NCBI GenBank assembly: GCA_037893245.1
Contig: JBAIAA010000534.1
Coordinates: 124,001-188,000 of the forward strand
Reading direction: 5' to 3'
DNA from: Crossaster papposus
Lineage: Eukaryota; Echinodermata; Asteroidea; Velatida; Solasteridae
DNA: 64,000 bases
Positions 46,431 through 57,343 of the stretch are shown here, in pieces; the first letter of the stretch is position 1, and each line of letters starts with the position of its first letter. The position numbers and the translations under genes were made by a program. Under the pieces are notes generated by a model. That model worked only from the letters and a program-made list of their open reading frames with translations. It had not been told where the DNA came from and did not search any database.

Positions 46431-48115
46431 CAACAAACAAAACAGTACATGTACAAGCAAATTGATGTCGCAACACGGATGAATGTATTCACCCTATCCT
46501 CTATCTTTTTATTAATAGCATAGTTACATTTTGAGCTTCCGATAGCTTCTAGAATACATACAGTTGTGGTTAGAAATGATAGGGCAACGTGTACAAAATT
46601 ACTACACTTCGTGAAATGCAAACTAAAGAATTAAAAGTTCATGATCATCGAATAATTAAATACTTAAGAAAGCCGTTGCAAAATACCGGACCCAACATTT
46701 TCAAAGTCCTAGTCGACTACAAAAATACGTCGACATCCGAAGAGAGTTTTTCCCCCTTTCTTTTCTACAAAAGAGTTTGTATAGGAAGTGTTAATTACAA
46801 TATTTATACAAAAATATCAACTTAATAACACATCGCAGTTAGATACCTTCAACAAAACTTAATTACAAAATGAAGTATCAGAAGGCCTTTTTCAAACCAC
46901 GGCTGCATTACAGACACAGCTTCACAATATTAGGCTTTGAGATGTCAAGTACTAGCTGGAGCCACAGCTAGGGGACACAAATACATGTATACCACATGTA
47001 ACCACAATTTCAGAATTTATTTCCCATCATTAAAACGATACTCCAAATCTGTGAATTAGAAAAAGTTATCAGCCGACTGCAGCATGATTGACCAATAGCA
47101 CAGATCCAAAATCACCCCCAACAATTAAAAAATAGGTATGATAAAATAACCAACCAAAAGGTCTCACCTTTTTTTTTCTCCTAAAAAAGAAATTAAATAA
47201 ATAAAAAATCAGAAAACAAATTGAAAAACAAAACCCTTCAGGTACTGGCCGTTAAAAACAATAACAAATTAAGGCATTTGCAGAAACTGCACAGAACGTA
47301 AAGGACTTGAAAAGTACAACTTCTGTGTACTAACAAATAACCCATCTTATAATAAACTATAATACAATAAGGATAACCTTAAAATAATGCGTATTATGCA
47401 CAGTTGCAGCCCAAAAAATGGAGAAATTCTTTCAGTGCCAATATTTAAAACAAGTTGTAAAATACTGTAAAACTTCTTACTGGCAACTGATTAAAAATAT
47501 ATATTTTTTGTTTTAAACAATTAAAACAAAATTTAATCAAAACTTGCTGGTTTAAAATAAAGCGTTGCAAGAGTTCATTTACATAGCGCAGAAAAATGCA
47601 GGTTTTCAATGTTTCATCTCAATGACTAAAATGTTCTTGTAATTAGCCGATGGTTCTTAAACTATTAGTTTTAAGGACTCGTATATTTTAATGTCTAAAA
47701 AATTGTTGGAAAAAGGGTCCGGTTGGGTAATAAAGGTAGGATACACCATTGGTAATTGCTTGAACTATATTGAATGGGTTGATTTGAGGGGTTGTTTTTT
47801 ATAGTAAATATCCAACGTTTTACAATCATGGAGGCTTATTGTTGTTCTTATTTTTTTTCGCGATCGCCTTTCGGCGATAGTTAATTTTTTGGGTACACTG
47901 CTCTGAAGAACTTCATAGACAAAACTGGTTAAAAATATTGCAGTTCAATTTAGACATTGGATCTGTATTAACCGATGTCTTCTAGAGTAAGACAAAAGAT
48001 TATTTAGCATTATATAAAAAGCTATCCAGAAGGAATTACTTGCAAACATTTCAAATACACAGTGTGATTAAGTGTGACGTTAGTTATAATTTGAACTGTT
48101 TGATTCTCAAATCTC

Positions 48116-48354
48116 AGGCAAATTTCATGGAGCTGCTCAGCACAAAACAAATCGCTCGGCATGAAAACTGATCCTTGGCAAAAACAGTGTTACAAACCAA
48201 ATTTTCCGGTGATGTATATTGTTTGTAACTGGTGTTCAGCTGATTTTGGCTTAGCATGATTTTTCGTAGATTTTTGGTGGCAATTTTTTTTATACTGAGC
48301 AAGACTTTTTTGTGCTAAGCATATTTTTGTGCTTAGCAGCTCCATGAAATTGGC
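48116..48354. repeat. Foldback MITE, GGGCCAATTTCAT family
   Basis: The left AATTTCATGGAGCTGCTCAG and the right CTTAGCAGCTCCATGAAATT are mirror images, with TTAGCATGA motifs inside. Its right end lies about 75 bases from the RBL stop, so it is probably transcribed within the RBL 3' UTR. Confidence 0.8.
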
Positions 48355-48428
48355 ATGTGCACTGCGCACTTTTCGTCAGTCTGAGCCCAGACCCACTTTG
48401 CTGTCAAACTGATTAGGGTCGTCCATCC

Positions 48429-51400
48429 TCACCGGTCGGATTTCAGGCTGTTCAGTCGTTGGGCGAGTGGATTGGGTTCAAGGCGCATACGCTTGGGCGA
48501 GCTCTCCATGCCCTCACCCAGGGGCAGGACGCGCTTGGGGGTCTGACGCTCCCCGCCCAGCCGGATCATGTTGTTGATGTCTCGCAGGTTCTGTGGACAG
48601 GGAATATGGGAAATTCGTTTTGCTATGGCAAAAGGACAACTGAGCCTATGCATGTAGAGTACGTGTAATTGAGTAAGTGGCACCCGTGACAAAGTCAGGA
48701 AGTGTAGACCGTTTACAGTACTTCCAAGGTACAGGGATCGGGGTTTGGTTCAACTTGATATATTCAACTTGGAGAGTAAGTTGAGATTAATGTCTTACCT
48801 TTGCAGGGCTCTTGTTGATGTAATACAGCATGCCTTTGTTGGGGCTAGTCGGGATGGAGTTAGAGTGAGGGCTAATGTATAGCTCATGACGCCTCGACAC
48901 CCGTCGGGGCGAGGCAGGGTGCGCCCTGATCACCGGCATGGGCGACAACGAGGGCGCTTCCAGGTTCTCCTGGCTGCCCTCGCTAGGCGCAAAGCGAAGG
49001 GCAAACGCCTGAATTCTCCTGACGTAAACCTGCGGCCAAATCCACAAACGCATTTAGTATTAGGACTAAATCCATTTTAAATCTACTGGAAATTTCTAAA
49101 TTGAGATGGTGACGAATTTAATAAAGTAATCCTGTTTAACAAATCATATCGACTTCAAAGTAGCTCATACAAGCTATTCAGTTCTGTTACAGATTTTTTT
49201 GTTTTTTTAGGGGGAGGGGGTACTTACGGAATTGTAAAACGTGATCAAGTCTCCCCTATCCTCATCCTCAAATGATGAGCTGGTGCCTGCCATGCGTGTA
49301 GGGGTGGGCGGGGCACTCCCTGGATGAGAGGCGGGCAGAGTGCTGGCTGATCGCACCCTTAAGCTATGGGGATTGGTGTTTGTTTCAACTGGATAAAACA
49401 AGAAAAAGAGGGGGGGAATGCAAATAATTAATCTCTGTTAAGTGAACTAGGAGAAACAAAATTGGTTCTGTAATTGAAATTTGGTAGAATCTACTGACAT
49501 TCCCAGTAGAAGGAAGTGTAATTTACTAGGAACCATGTACCTTGTAAATTCCAACACCATATGTCAAACTGTACACACAGACTGTTGGACTCTGATTCTG
49601 GAGGTATGCCTAACCCAGTTTAGGACTCCAGTACCCATCCTAACAGATCCCAACAAAACCTGTTGTTGGAGTTTGACTGGATTGGCATAATTAGGGTTAA
49701 CACACTGAAAATGCAGGAGCTCAGTTGTCAACGTTTTCTACCTTTTTGTTTGTCCGAATCAGGCGAGCTTTGCCGAGACCCGTTGTTGCCATTGGTCGAG
49801 TTGTTGCCATTGGTCTGGCGGCGATCCTGAAGCAAAACGCTGCGATAGACGCTACTCTGGGCCTGGGGCTGACGACGATAAGCCTTCATGATGTCCTGAA
49901 ACTTCTTATCTTCTTTGGTCACCTGCCGTGACGCAACAAAAATGACTTGACAGTTGCCATCAAGGAGTAGAGACAGTGTAATACAATGTAACACACTTCA
50001 AAGAGGAATAGGAAGAGGAAGAGGAAGAGGAAGAGGAAGAGGAAGAGGAAGAGGAAGAGGAAGAGGAAGAGGAAGAGGAAGAGGAAGAGGAAGAGGAATA
50101 GTAATAGTAATAGTAATAGGAAGAGGAATAGTAATAGGAATAGAAAGAGGAATAGAAAGAGGAATAGGAAGAGGAATAGGAAGAGGAATAGGAAGAGGAA
50201 GAGTAATAGGAAGAGGAATAGTAATAGTAATAGTAATAGTAATAGGAAAAGGAATAGGAAAAGGAAAAGGAATTCAAAGAGGAATTCGAAGAGAAATTCG
50301 AAGAGAAATTCGAAGAGAAATTCGAAGAGGAATTCGAAGTGGAATAATGGCTTATCAAATGGTTCTATATTAAACCTACTCGAGGGTCTACTACATTAAC
50401 CCTAATGTCCTAGGCATTCATTTAGGGTACAGCACACAGAACTACAAATTTCTGCATACTACAGTTTACTTAAGTAGTATTTTGTAGTATTAGGCGACGT
50501 TAGGGTAAAACAATAAAATCCCCTCACCTTGCACATGAGGTATATTGCACACATGATGAGCTGATCCAGATGACGATCCTTCATCAGATCAACGTGTTTG
50601 GTCAGCGAGTGCTCGATGCAGGTCCACGTCTTACGTCGCAGGTCGTCTGTCAGGGTCAGCTTGTGGGCGAGGTCGAGCAAACGGACGTTGACCAAGTGGA
50701 AGAGCTGGCAACGACAAAAACGAAGATAAAAAAACAAAAAAGAGCATGAGCTTTGAAAATAAACTTCCCAAGATTAGAAACCAGAGTTTGAATTTTAAAG
50801 CATTAGCCCCGCCCCCATGACCGCTTTGACCAATCACAGTCGTGGCTCGAGAGAGACGCGAGTGTCTTCTCACGGTGAAGGAAGCTAACAGGATCGATCT
50901 GTAGGGAACGATAACTGCGCTAGTAAGCAGGGAGTTGTGAACCCAAGTCAATTATTTTCTCGGTTAACGTTGTAGATACAGCGTTTGGATAATTCATGAC
51001 GGTGACTGGTAAGACCCAAATATAAATTTACAAAACTTGTGAAAGACAAATTATTTAGGTCATTTAAAAGTGACCCACAATTAAACAAGGTACAGCTCAG
51101 GTTTATTGCGCGGACAGTCTAGGTTTACCAAGCGGTTTATTGTAGTTAACCGTCTGTTTAATTTGTGAATTTCGCCCTTACTGGTTGAGGCTCATTTTCT
51201 TAAATACCTTTCGGAAGAACAGTCCCACTGAACCAGTCCTCTTCGGTTTATTAAAAACCACACCTGGCTGCTCCCCCTCCGAACCTTGCCCAGTAGGCGT
51301 GATCCTGGTACCCGGCTCCATTTTGACCGGCGACGTTTTGTGGGGGGAAGGTGAGGTCTTCAGGGGCGGGGCTTGGGTGCGTTGAGGGGCTGTGGGCATG

Positions 51401-54400
51401 GTGGTGACCTTGATAGGGCTGGAGACAAACTTGATGTTGCCGTCTTTGTCTTTGATGCCTGTTGAGAAAATTGTATAAACATTTATATCATAATTGGGTT
51501 GGTTAAGCTGTGTTTTGAGTAGTTCTTACTGTAGAAAACTACTGAATATTTTATTGAGTTTAAAATTCCACTTAAATTTTGTCTTGTTTACATACTTCCA
51601 ATGTCCCAGAACTTCCAACAAAACATAACTCAGGATCACTGCCAAGATTTAAATAAAAAACATGCTTTATAAGCACATTTTGGATGTGACAATATCTCAC
51701 AATGCACATGTACACGTATTGTGATCGGGAATTTTGTTTAGTGAGAATTTGGTTCACTCCGATGTACAGTCGATTTTGTCTTTTTCACTTTGCAAAAATT
51801 ATCGCACTTTGGAAAACAATTTGCACAAGTTTTTTTTATGGAGAGTGTCTTCACAACTTTTCTGGGTACCGTTTGTATGAATCTCTACTCTGCCCGTCCC
51901 TACCTTGTATTGTCACCGTGACTGTCTGGGGTTGTGTCGCCAGCTTGGTCTTGGGTTGCGTCAGGGTGATGGACTTGGGCTTGACGCTAACTTTCACCCC
52001 GCTCTCCAACGTGGTCTCGGCCAGAGATTTCTGGCCAGCGACGGAACCATTGGCTCTGCTGACCGCCTTGCTACCGTTGTGTGACGATGACGGTGACGCT
52101 GACAGGGTGGAGGACGACTCTTCCGAAGGGACGGCAACGGCAAACAGACGTCGCTTGGCACTCCCCGGGGAGGGGGAGCTAAAACGATCACGAGCCGATG
52201 TCGGGGACTGAAGAAGTGCATCTGAAAAAATACAACAAAGGAAACAACTCAATAAACTAATCATTCCAATCTTGAGGAATTAAGTATACCACAGATAAAA
52301 TAAGTAGTTTGCACTAACACCATGTGGTAAGGCTTTTTCGTGAGATGTGTATTCTGAAAACAAACCAGAAAGAACATATTGTTTGCAAGTGACAAGTTCC
52401 GGTTTTTTGGTACTACTAGGTTGTGCTTTAGATGAAAATAAAGTGTGCAGTCGACGTAAAAGGTCAAACACTGTTTAGGTGAAAGATAAACCAAGTCATG
52501 AGATTGACTAATTAAAAATGCCAAAAACAAGAAAAATCTGGAAAGAATTCAAGAAACCTGTAATATCTGGCATTTCATGCAAGTTCTCACATTGAATAAT
52601 GTAGATTTATTTCAAATAAAATGTTGTCTCTGGTGATGTAATATTTATTGTTTCAACATCTCTGTGAGATTGCAAGGAATACAAAAATATACAAGTTGGA
52701 TGAGAACCCAAGACGACCTGTCAACATATGCAGACGTCTTAACTCACCTTTCCTAGCGGCAGGGTCCGTCTCCATGAGCATACGGACGCGCTGGTGCACC
52801 ACGGGTGACCGGAGCGACTGAGGAGGGCCCCCGTTGGCCCGCGCATTGACATCGGTCTGCGTGGTGACAGAGACATCTTCGCAGGATGGTGGACCGTCCT
52901 TGGAGTCTTGAAGAGTGTCCCAGATAGGGGAGTCACTGCGCCAGGCGCGGTCTTGAAGAATCTCTTCCTCAACCTAAAGAAAAAAAGGGAAAAAAACTCC
53001 CAAGTTTATTTCCATCCCTTTTACAGATTTGAGGTTTGCCTCCCACTTTTGAAAATTGTGTTGCAACAACTGTTTTTTCATTTCAACGACAGATGCGCCC
53101 AATTTCATTGGGCTGAGAAGCACAGCAAAATGCTTAGCACAAAAAAGTCTTGCTTAGTAAAAACAGGTTACCAACCAAAACCATGTGCTTTTTATGCCAA
53201 GCAAAAAAACAGCTGAATACCAGTCACGAATAATATAAGAATTTTCATGATAAGCAATTGTGTGTGCTTAGCAGCTCCTCTGGGTGGAGCCTACTACTCT
53301 ACAATTCAACAACATGTGGTCTGCTTACATGGTTTAGATGCTTGACGATGTCTCTCGACAAACCGTCTTCGGCTCTCAACAACAGCTCAATGACCTTGTA
53401 GAAATGGAATGCTGGAAGGTCGAAGATCTCAAGTATCCATGGAAATGACCTGTAGGAAACAAAAAGTTATCGAGTAAACATCAATTTATGTCAAACTTCA
53501 TTTTACTGGAAATTTTGTTTATTCAATTGTGGCTGAAATAATTCTACAGGCATTGATTATGAGTGGGAATAAGCAGAACTTTATCAGCTAGGGCCAAAAT
53601 CATGAAGCTGCTAATCACACAAATTTGCTTAGCCAAGTAAAAACCGGTTACCATTTGAACTTTGTGCTTTTCGTGCTAAGCAAAAACAAGCTGATTACAG
53701 TCACAAACAATATACATCAACTGAAAATTTGGTTAGTAACCCTGTTTTTTCCAAAGGAAAATGTTCATGTTAAGCAAATTTGTGTGCTTAGCAGCTCTAT
53801 GAAATTGGCCCAGGACTTGATAGGTCTGGTCTAGCGCAAGTAAATCAGACAAACAAGTGCTCGGAGGTCACTTCTATATTTAAGGCTCATAAAAACAAGG
53901 TTTTGTGAATTTGTTTGGATAGGTCAGTAACTTACCTCTGCGAGTTATAGGCAAAGATGATGACTTCCAGACAGCAGGCCAGCAACGACCGATGAAAGAT
54001 ATCATGCTCCAATAACGACTGCAAAAACAAATGAAACAAAAATCTTCATACACATTGAAAAAATTAATCGCGTTGAATTGCGACTTTAAATTCATTTGAC
54101 AATGTAATAATCTTTGAAATTAATGCATTTTTTCACTTTTTGAAAAACACCTGTTGATTTTCTTACCAATAAGTCTGTCTTGCCTTTCTGCTCTACTCGT
54201 TTCTTTTCGCTGATGATGATGTTCTCCAATGCCTTGTAGTACATCTTGATGGCCAGCGTCAGTCGTCGCTTAGCAAAGTCTAACGGGGGCCCTGTCCCAT
54301 CATCCTGCTGAAAAAAATTATTTGAACAAAGTAACATATAGATTTTCTTCTTTGTTTTAAGGTGGGAATCCTGAAAATCCTACAATTATTTGGAAAGGCC

Positions 54401-57343
54401 GTCCCTAACATTGGCAGTTGGGTGCTCTCGGTCACCCGTTTGGGTGCTCTCGAGTATCCGGTTGGGTACTCTCGGGTACCCGGTTGGGTACTCTCGGGTA
54501 CCCGGTTGGGTACTCTCGGGTACCCGGTTGGGTACTCTTGGGTACTCTTGGGTACTCGGTTGGGTACTCGGTTGGGTACTCTCGGGTACCCGGTTGGGTA
54601 CTCTCGGGTACCCGGTTAGGTACGCAGGGACCAGTTAAAAAGGGGCAGAATGATGTTACCTGTGTGTATCGTTGGCAGAAGGTCTCCCCCATGACCTTGA
54701 TACGACCGACGATAGACTCGGTCACGTCCTGGCTGCATTCTCTGAACAACGCCTGCAGTTCCTCGCTGGGTGCCGCCTTGCACCCGGCCAGCAACGCCTG
54801 GAGACGGCTGACCGTCTGCGTTGCCGTGGAGACCGGGGTGATGCTTGGATCTTTCTCCTTCAGGTAGTGGCGACCAGTCAGTGGGGTCTGGGGGCACAGT
54901 GTCTTCACCTGAACCATCATGGGAAAGTACAAAGACAAATTTCTCAATTCCAGGGTGTTTTGTGTTTTTATTAGAACAAAAGTTATCCTTACAACCTCAT
55001 ATCCAGTAGAGAGCTGGGGCCAATTTCACGGAGCTGCTAAGCACAAAAATTTGCTTAGCACAAAAAAGTCTTGCTCATTAAAAACAAGTTATCAGCCAAA
55101 ATTCTGCGTGTTTTTCATGCTAAGCAAAAAAACAGCTGATTATCAATCAAAAACAATAAAGATCACGTGAAAATTTGGTCTGTAACCTTGTTTTTACCAA
55201 GGACAAATTTTCATGCTAAGCAAATTTTTGTGCTTAGCAGCTCCGTGAAATTGGCCCCAGGTCTATAACCGTGTCGTTCACGGGCGCACTGCATGAAAAG
55301 ATTGTACGCCACGTGCATACTATCGATTACTGTTGTCTTAGGAAAAGACTAAGACTACCAATACACATGTGACAAAGTAACTTGGACGCAGCCAGAGTCA
55401 CAGGCATCGATTGCATGGTACCCTACCTTCTCCATGTACCGAGGCATGTTGCGTTTTGCCTGCATCTTATCGCTCAGACTGGTGGCATGTTTCACGGCCG
55501 GTGACTTGGCAGGTGTTCCTATTTCTTCGTCAGCATCATCGCTAAGGAAGATGCGTTCGTCAAAATCTCCCTTCGTCAAGACGTATTCCTCGTACTCTTT
55601 GTTGATGCTTTTACTGCAACAAAAAAAATACAACGGGTCAATCCTTAACCCTCCATGCTTATGCAAAATCCTAACCGTTTGAGTTGTTGGTGTCACAAAA
55701 ATGTTGATAAATTTTGACTGTTTTTCTGACCTGTTCAACTCAAAACTTGTGACATCAAGAAGCCCGACCAATTTGTCCACGCTTCCCCTGAGAATCTACG
55801 AGAGTAAATGTAAAAAGAAAATATGAGAATAAAATGATAAGATTAAACAACGCTCTAATTCAATACACAAATACGAATTTTTCACTAAACAGGTAAAATG
55901 TATTACATCCTAATCCCACTTTTCAGGTGCGGGTAAGCAGTTTGTTTGTACACAGTGCAGCAGAATCACTTAAAATTCATGCTCACTGTGGCAATTTTTT
56001 TTGCAAAACCTTTATCGTCTCTCCGCAAAAGCAATTTTTCAAGCATTTTACCTACATGCATAGGTTTAAAAGTATTTTGCCTCTTTTTATTATAGCTGCC
56101 CGTTCGACTATAAAATTAGGCAAAAATCTAAACTATTTTTTTAATAAAAAACGCAAATCTATTATCCATTGAACTAAAGAGGGCACACAGTTTCCAAGAT
56201 CAAATCAAGCAAATCAAGCAATTGTTGCAAATACATTTTTAAAAAAAATAAAAGTTTTTTTAAAAATTCAATTACATAGTACACAATCTCCAGAGTATCG
56301 TCAAAATATACTTTCTATTGCAAAGATGCTTCTGGCGAGTTTTGGTTGTTAAAAAGACCACAATTTACCCGATCTTCGATAAGCTTGCGTATGTGGGGTT
56401 TCCACCAGTGCTCCTTGATTCCTTTAGCCTCCAGCACCAGACCGTCATGGAGGTCACACAGCCTCTCAATCACACAAGGTGGATCGGGAGGCACGGCATA
56501 GTTACGACTTGAGTAATTCTCAGGAAGACCTGGTCGCATCAATTAAAAATAATATAAAAACAAAAATCGTGCACGAGTTTACAAAGACAAAAGGCGGGGT
56601 GTAAAATGCAATATCTACTGCGTTCAAATATCAACAGGGTTATAGGCTAAGACTGAGCATTCTTATTTGAAACACAAAATGCACGAAAAGCCTATGATCC
56701 TAGCAGCGTTGAAGACACCAACAACATTTTCACCGACACAATTTCCTACATTTAGTGGTCTATTTGGACCTGAATCAAAATTAGAAACTGGCTTTTAGAA
56801 AAAAATCAGTTTATACAGAATATCTGTAATGAAATGGCAGTGTCTAGTTGGACTTCAATTCTATAAATCATTAAAGACACAATTTTTGTTCGGTTCTGCA
56901 ATAAGCTTGGATTTGTATGCGGTAAACAAAGTTCATTGTATGTAAACCAAATGAGTAATAAAATTGGACAATAATCGAGGGGAAATACCAAAATATATTG
57001 TTCAGAACAATTTCTGTAGTGATTCTTTTTTCATTAACTATTAAAAAGGATAACCAAAATATTTTGCGAGATGAAGCTCATTTTCTGTACTTTGGTTTTT
57101 TTTTTTTTTAATCAAAATACTACTTACCAATACCGACTTGTAATTTAAATAAATAACATTTACATTAAATGGTGCCTACATTGAATAAAATGTTTTATGA
57201 AATTGGCCAGTTCTCACCTGTGAACTCGGGGTTCAAAAGGTCACGTCGGTTGGTCAGCAGGACATTGGAGAATACCAGATCCAGGCAGCACAGCAGTAGG
57301 TGATAAGAGTTGACCAGGTCATCGCTGATGGCCGGAAAATTAC
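48429..57343 (-). CDS. Retinoblastoma-like pocket protein (p107/p130 type), 5' end missing
   Basis: Sixteen coding exons in gene order: 57343-57218, 56529-56369, 55795-55731, 55613-55427, 54908-54660, 54307-54167, 54018-53936, 53449-53329, 52973-52748, 52221-51904, 51458-51208, 50704-50528, 49922-49742, 49388-49228, 49029-48799, 48590-48429. They join in phase to about 945 residues. Pocket proteins bind E2F4/5 and LxCxE proteins and act in the DREAM repressor complex. Seen: the RB_N end (DDLVNSYHLLLCCLDLVFSN, LCDLHDGLVLEAKGIKEHWW); KEYEEYVLTKGDFDERIF; pocket A (TPLTGRHYLKEKDPSITPVS through FPWILEIFDL); a spacer with SP/TP sites; pocket B (KPKRTGSVGLFFRK, LMKDRHLDQLIMCAIYLMCK, VTKEDKKFQDIMKAY); then DRGDLITFYNS and the C-terminal DINNMIR. 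Features of both RBL1 and RBL2 suggest one unduplicated orthologue. The first ~240 residues (cyclin-like N-terminus) are not found in the window. The first visible exon opens mid-codon. Confidence 0.94.
49538..49701 (+). repeat. Repeat with TTAGGGTTAA end, TTGGACTCTGATTCTGG family
   Basis: It matches 39575-39720 in order (AATTCCAACACCAT, TTGGACTCTGATTCTGGAGG, CCAGTACCCATCC) and ends in AATTAGGGTTAACA. It lies in an RBL intron between the exons at 49922-49742 and 49388-49228. Confidence 0.65.
49993..50345 (-). repeat. GGAAGA hexamer microsatellite before RBL exon 49922-49742
   Basis: About 350 bases of GGAAGA units lie on the plus strand with interspersed AATAGT, GGAATA and AATTCGAAGAG variants. 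In the transcribed (minus) strand this is an almost pure pyrimidine tract ending about 70 bases upstream of a 3' splice site. Long open frames on both strands here are repeat artefacts. Confidence 0.95.
52317..52385. repeat. Repeat fragment shared with 34.9 kb
   Basis: CACCATGTGGTAAGGC, TTTCGTGAGAT and TTCTGAAAACAAACCAGAAA parallel 34913-34980 in the same order. It lies in an RBL intron. Confidence 0.45.
53097..53281. repeat. Foldback MITE, GGGCCAATTTCAT family, shortened copy
   Basis: CCCAATTTCATTGGGCTGAG starts it and GTGTGCTTAGCAGCTCCTCT ends it. Internal TGCTTAGCAC and CAAGCAAAAAAACAGCTGAA match the other copies. Its right end lies about 50 bases from RBL exon 53449-53329. Confidence 0.75.
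53590..53811. repeat. Foldback MITE, GGGCCAATTTCAT family
   Basis: The left GGGCCAAAATCATGAAGCTG and the right GCAGCTCTATGAAATTGGCC are paired, with the family interior (CAAACAATATACATCAACTG). It lies in the RBL intron between exons 54018-53936 and 53449-53329. Confidence 0.8.
54430..54622. repeat. 22-bp minisatellite, GGTTGGGTACTCTCGGGTACCC
   Basis: About eight units of 22 bp, some shortened to 11, each carry the palindrome GGGTACCC. The array begins about 38 bases past the donor of RBL exon 54908-54660. Open frames on both strands across it are artefacts of the repeat. Confidence 0.92.
55016..55260. repeat. Foldback MITE, most symmetric copy
   Basis: GGGGCCAATTTCACGGAGCT is mirrored by AGCTCCGTGAAATTGGCCCC, including the family-variant CG, which shows that the two arms of this copy share private changes. 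The interior is nearly palindromic throughout. It lies in the RBL intron between exons 55613-55427 and 54908-54660. Confidence 0.85.

Larger units (their letters stand above)
45688..48428. other. Intergenic region, NOP9 promoter to RBL 3' UTR
   Basis: The right part probably contains the minus-strand RBL 3' UTR and the left edge the NOP9 promoter. It holds a C-run followed by an A-rich run at about 45768-45828, the satellite at 46100-46430, the fragment GGTAGGATACACCATT at about 47743 and a foldback MITE at 48116-48354. I recognise no gene. Confidence 0.5.

Noticed and set aside
49954-50373. Long Arg/Gly-rich (plus) and Ser/Tyr-rich (minus) open frames
   Set aside because: Both are translations of the GGAAGA microsatellite.
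54362-54640. GTRLGTLGYPVGYS-type open frames on the plus strand
   Set aside because: They are translations of the 22-bp minisatellite in an RBL intron.
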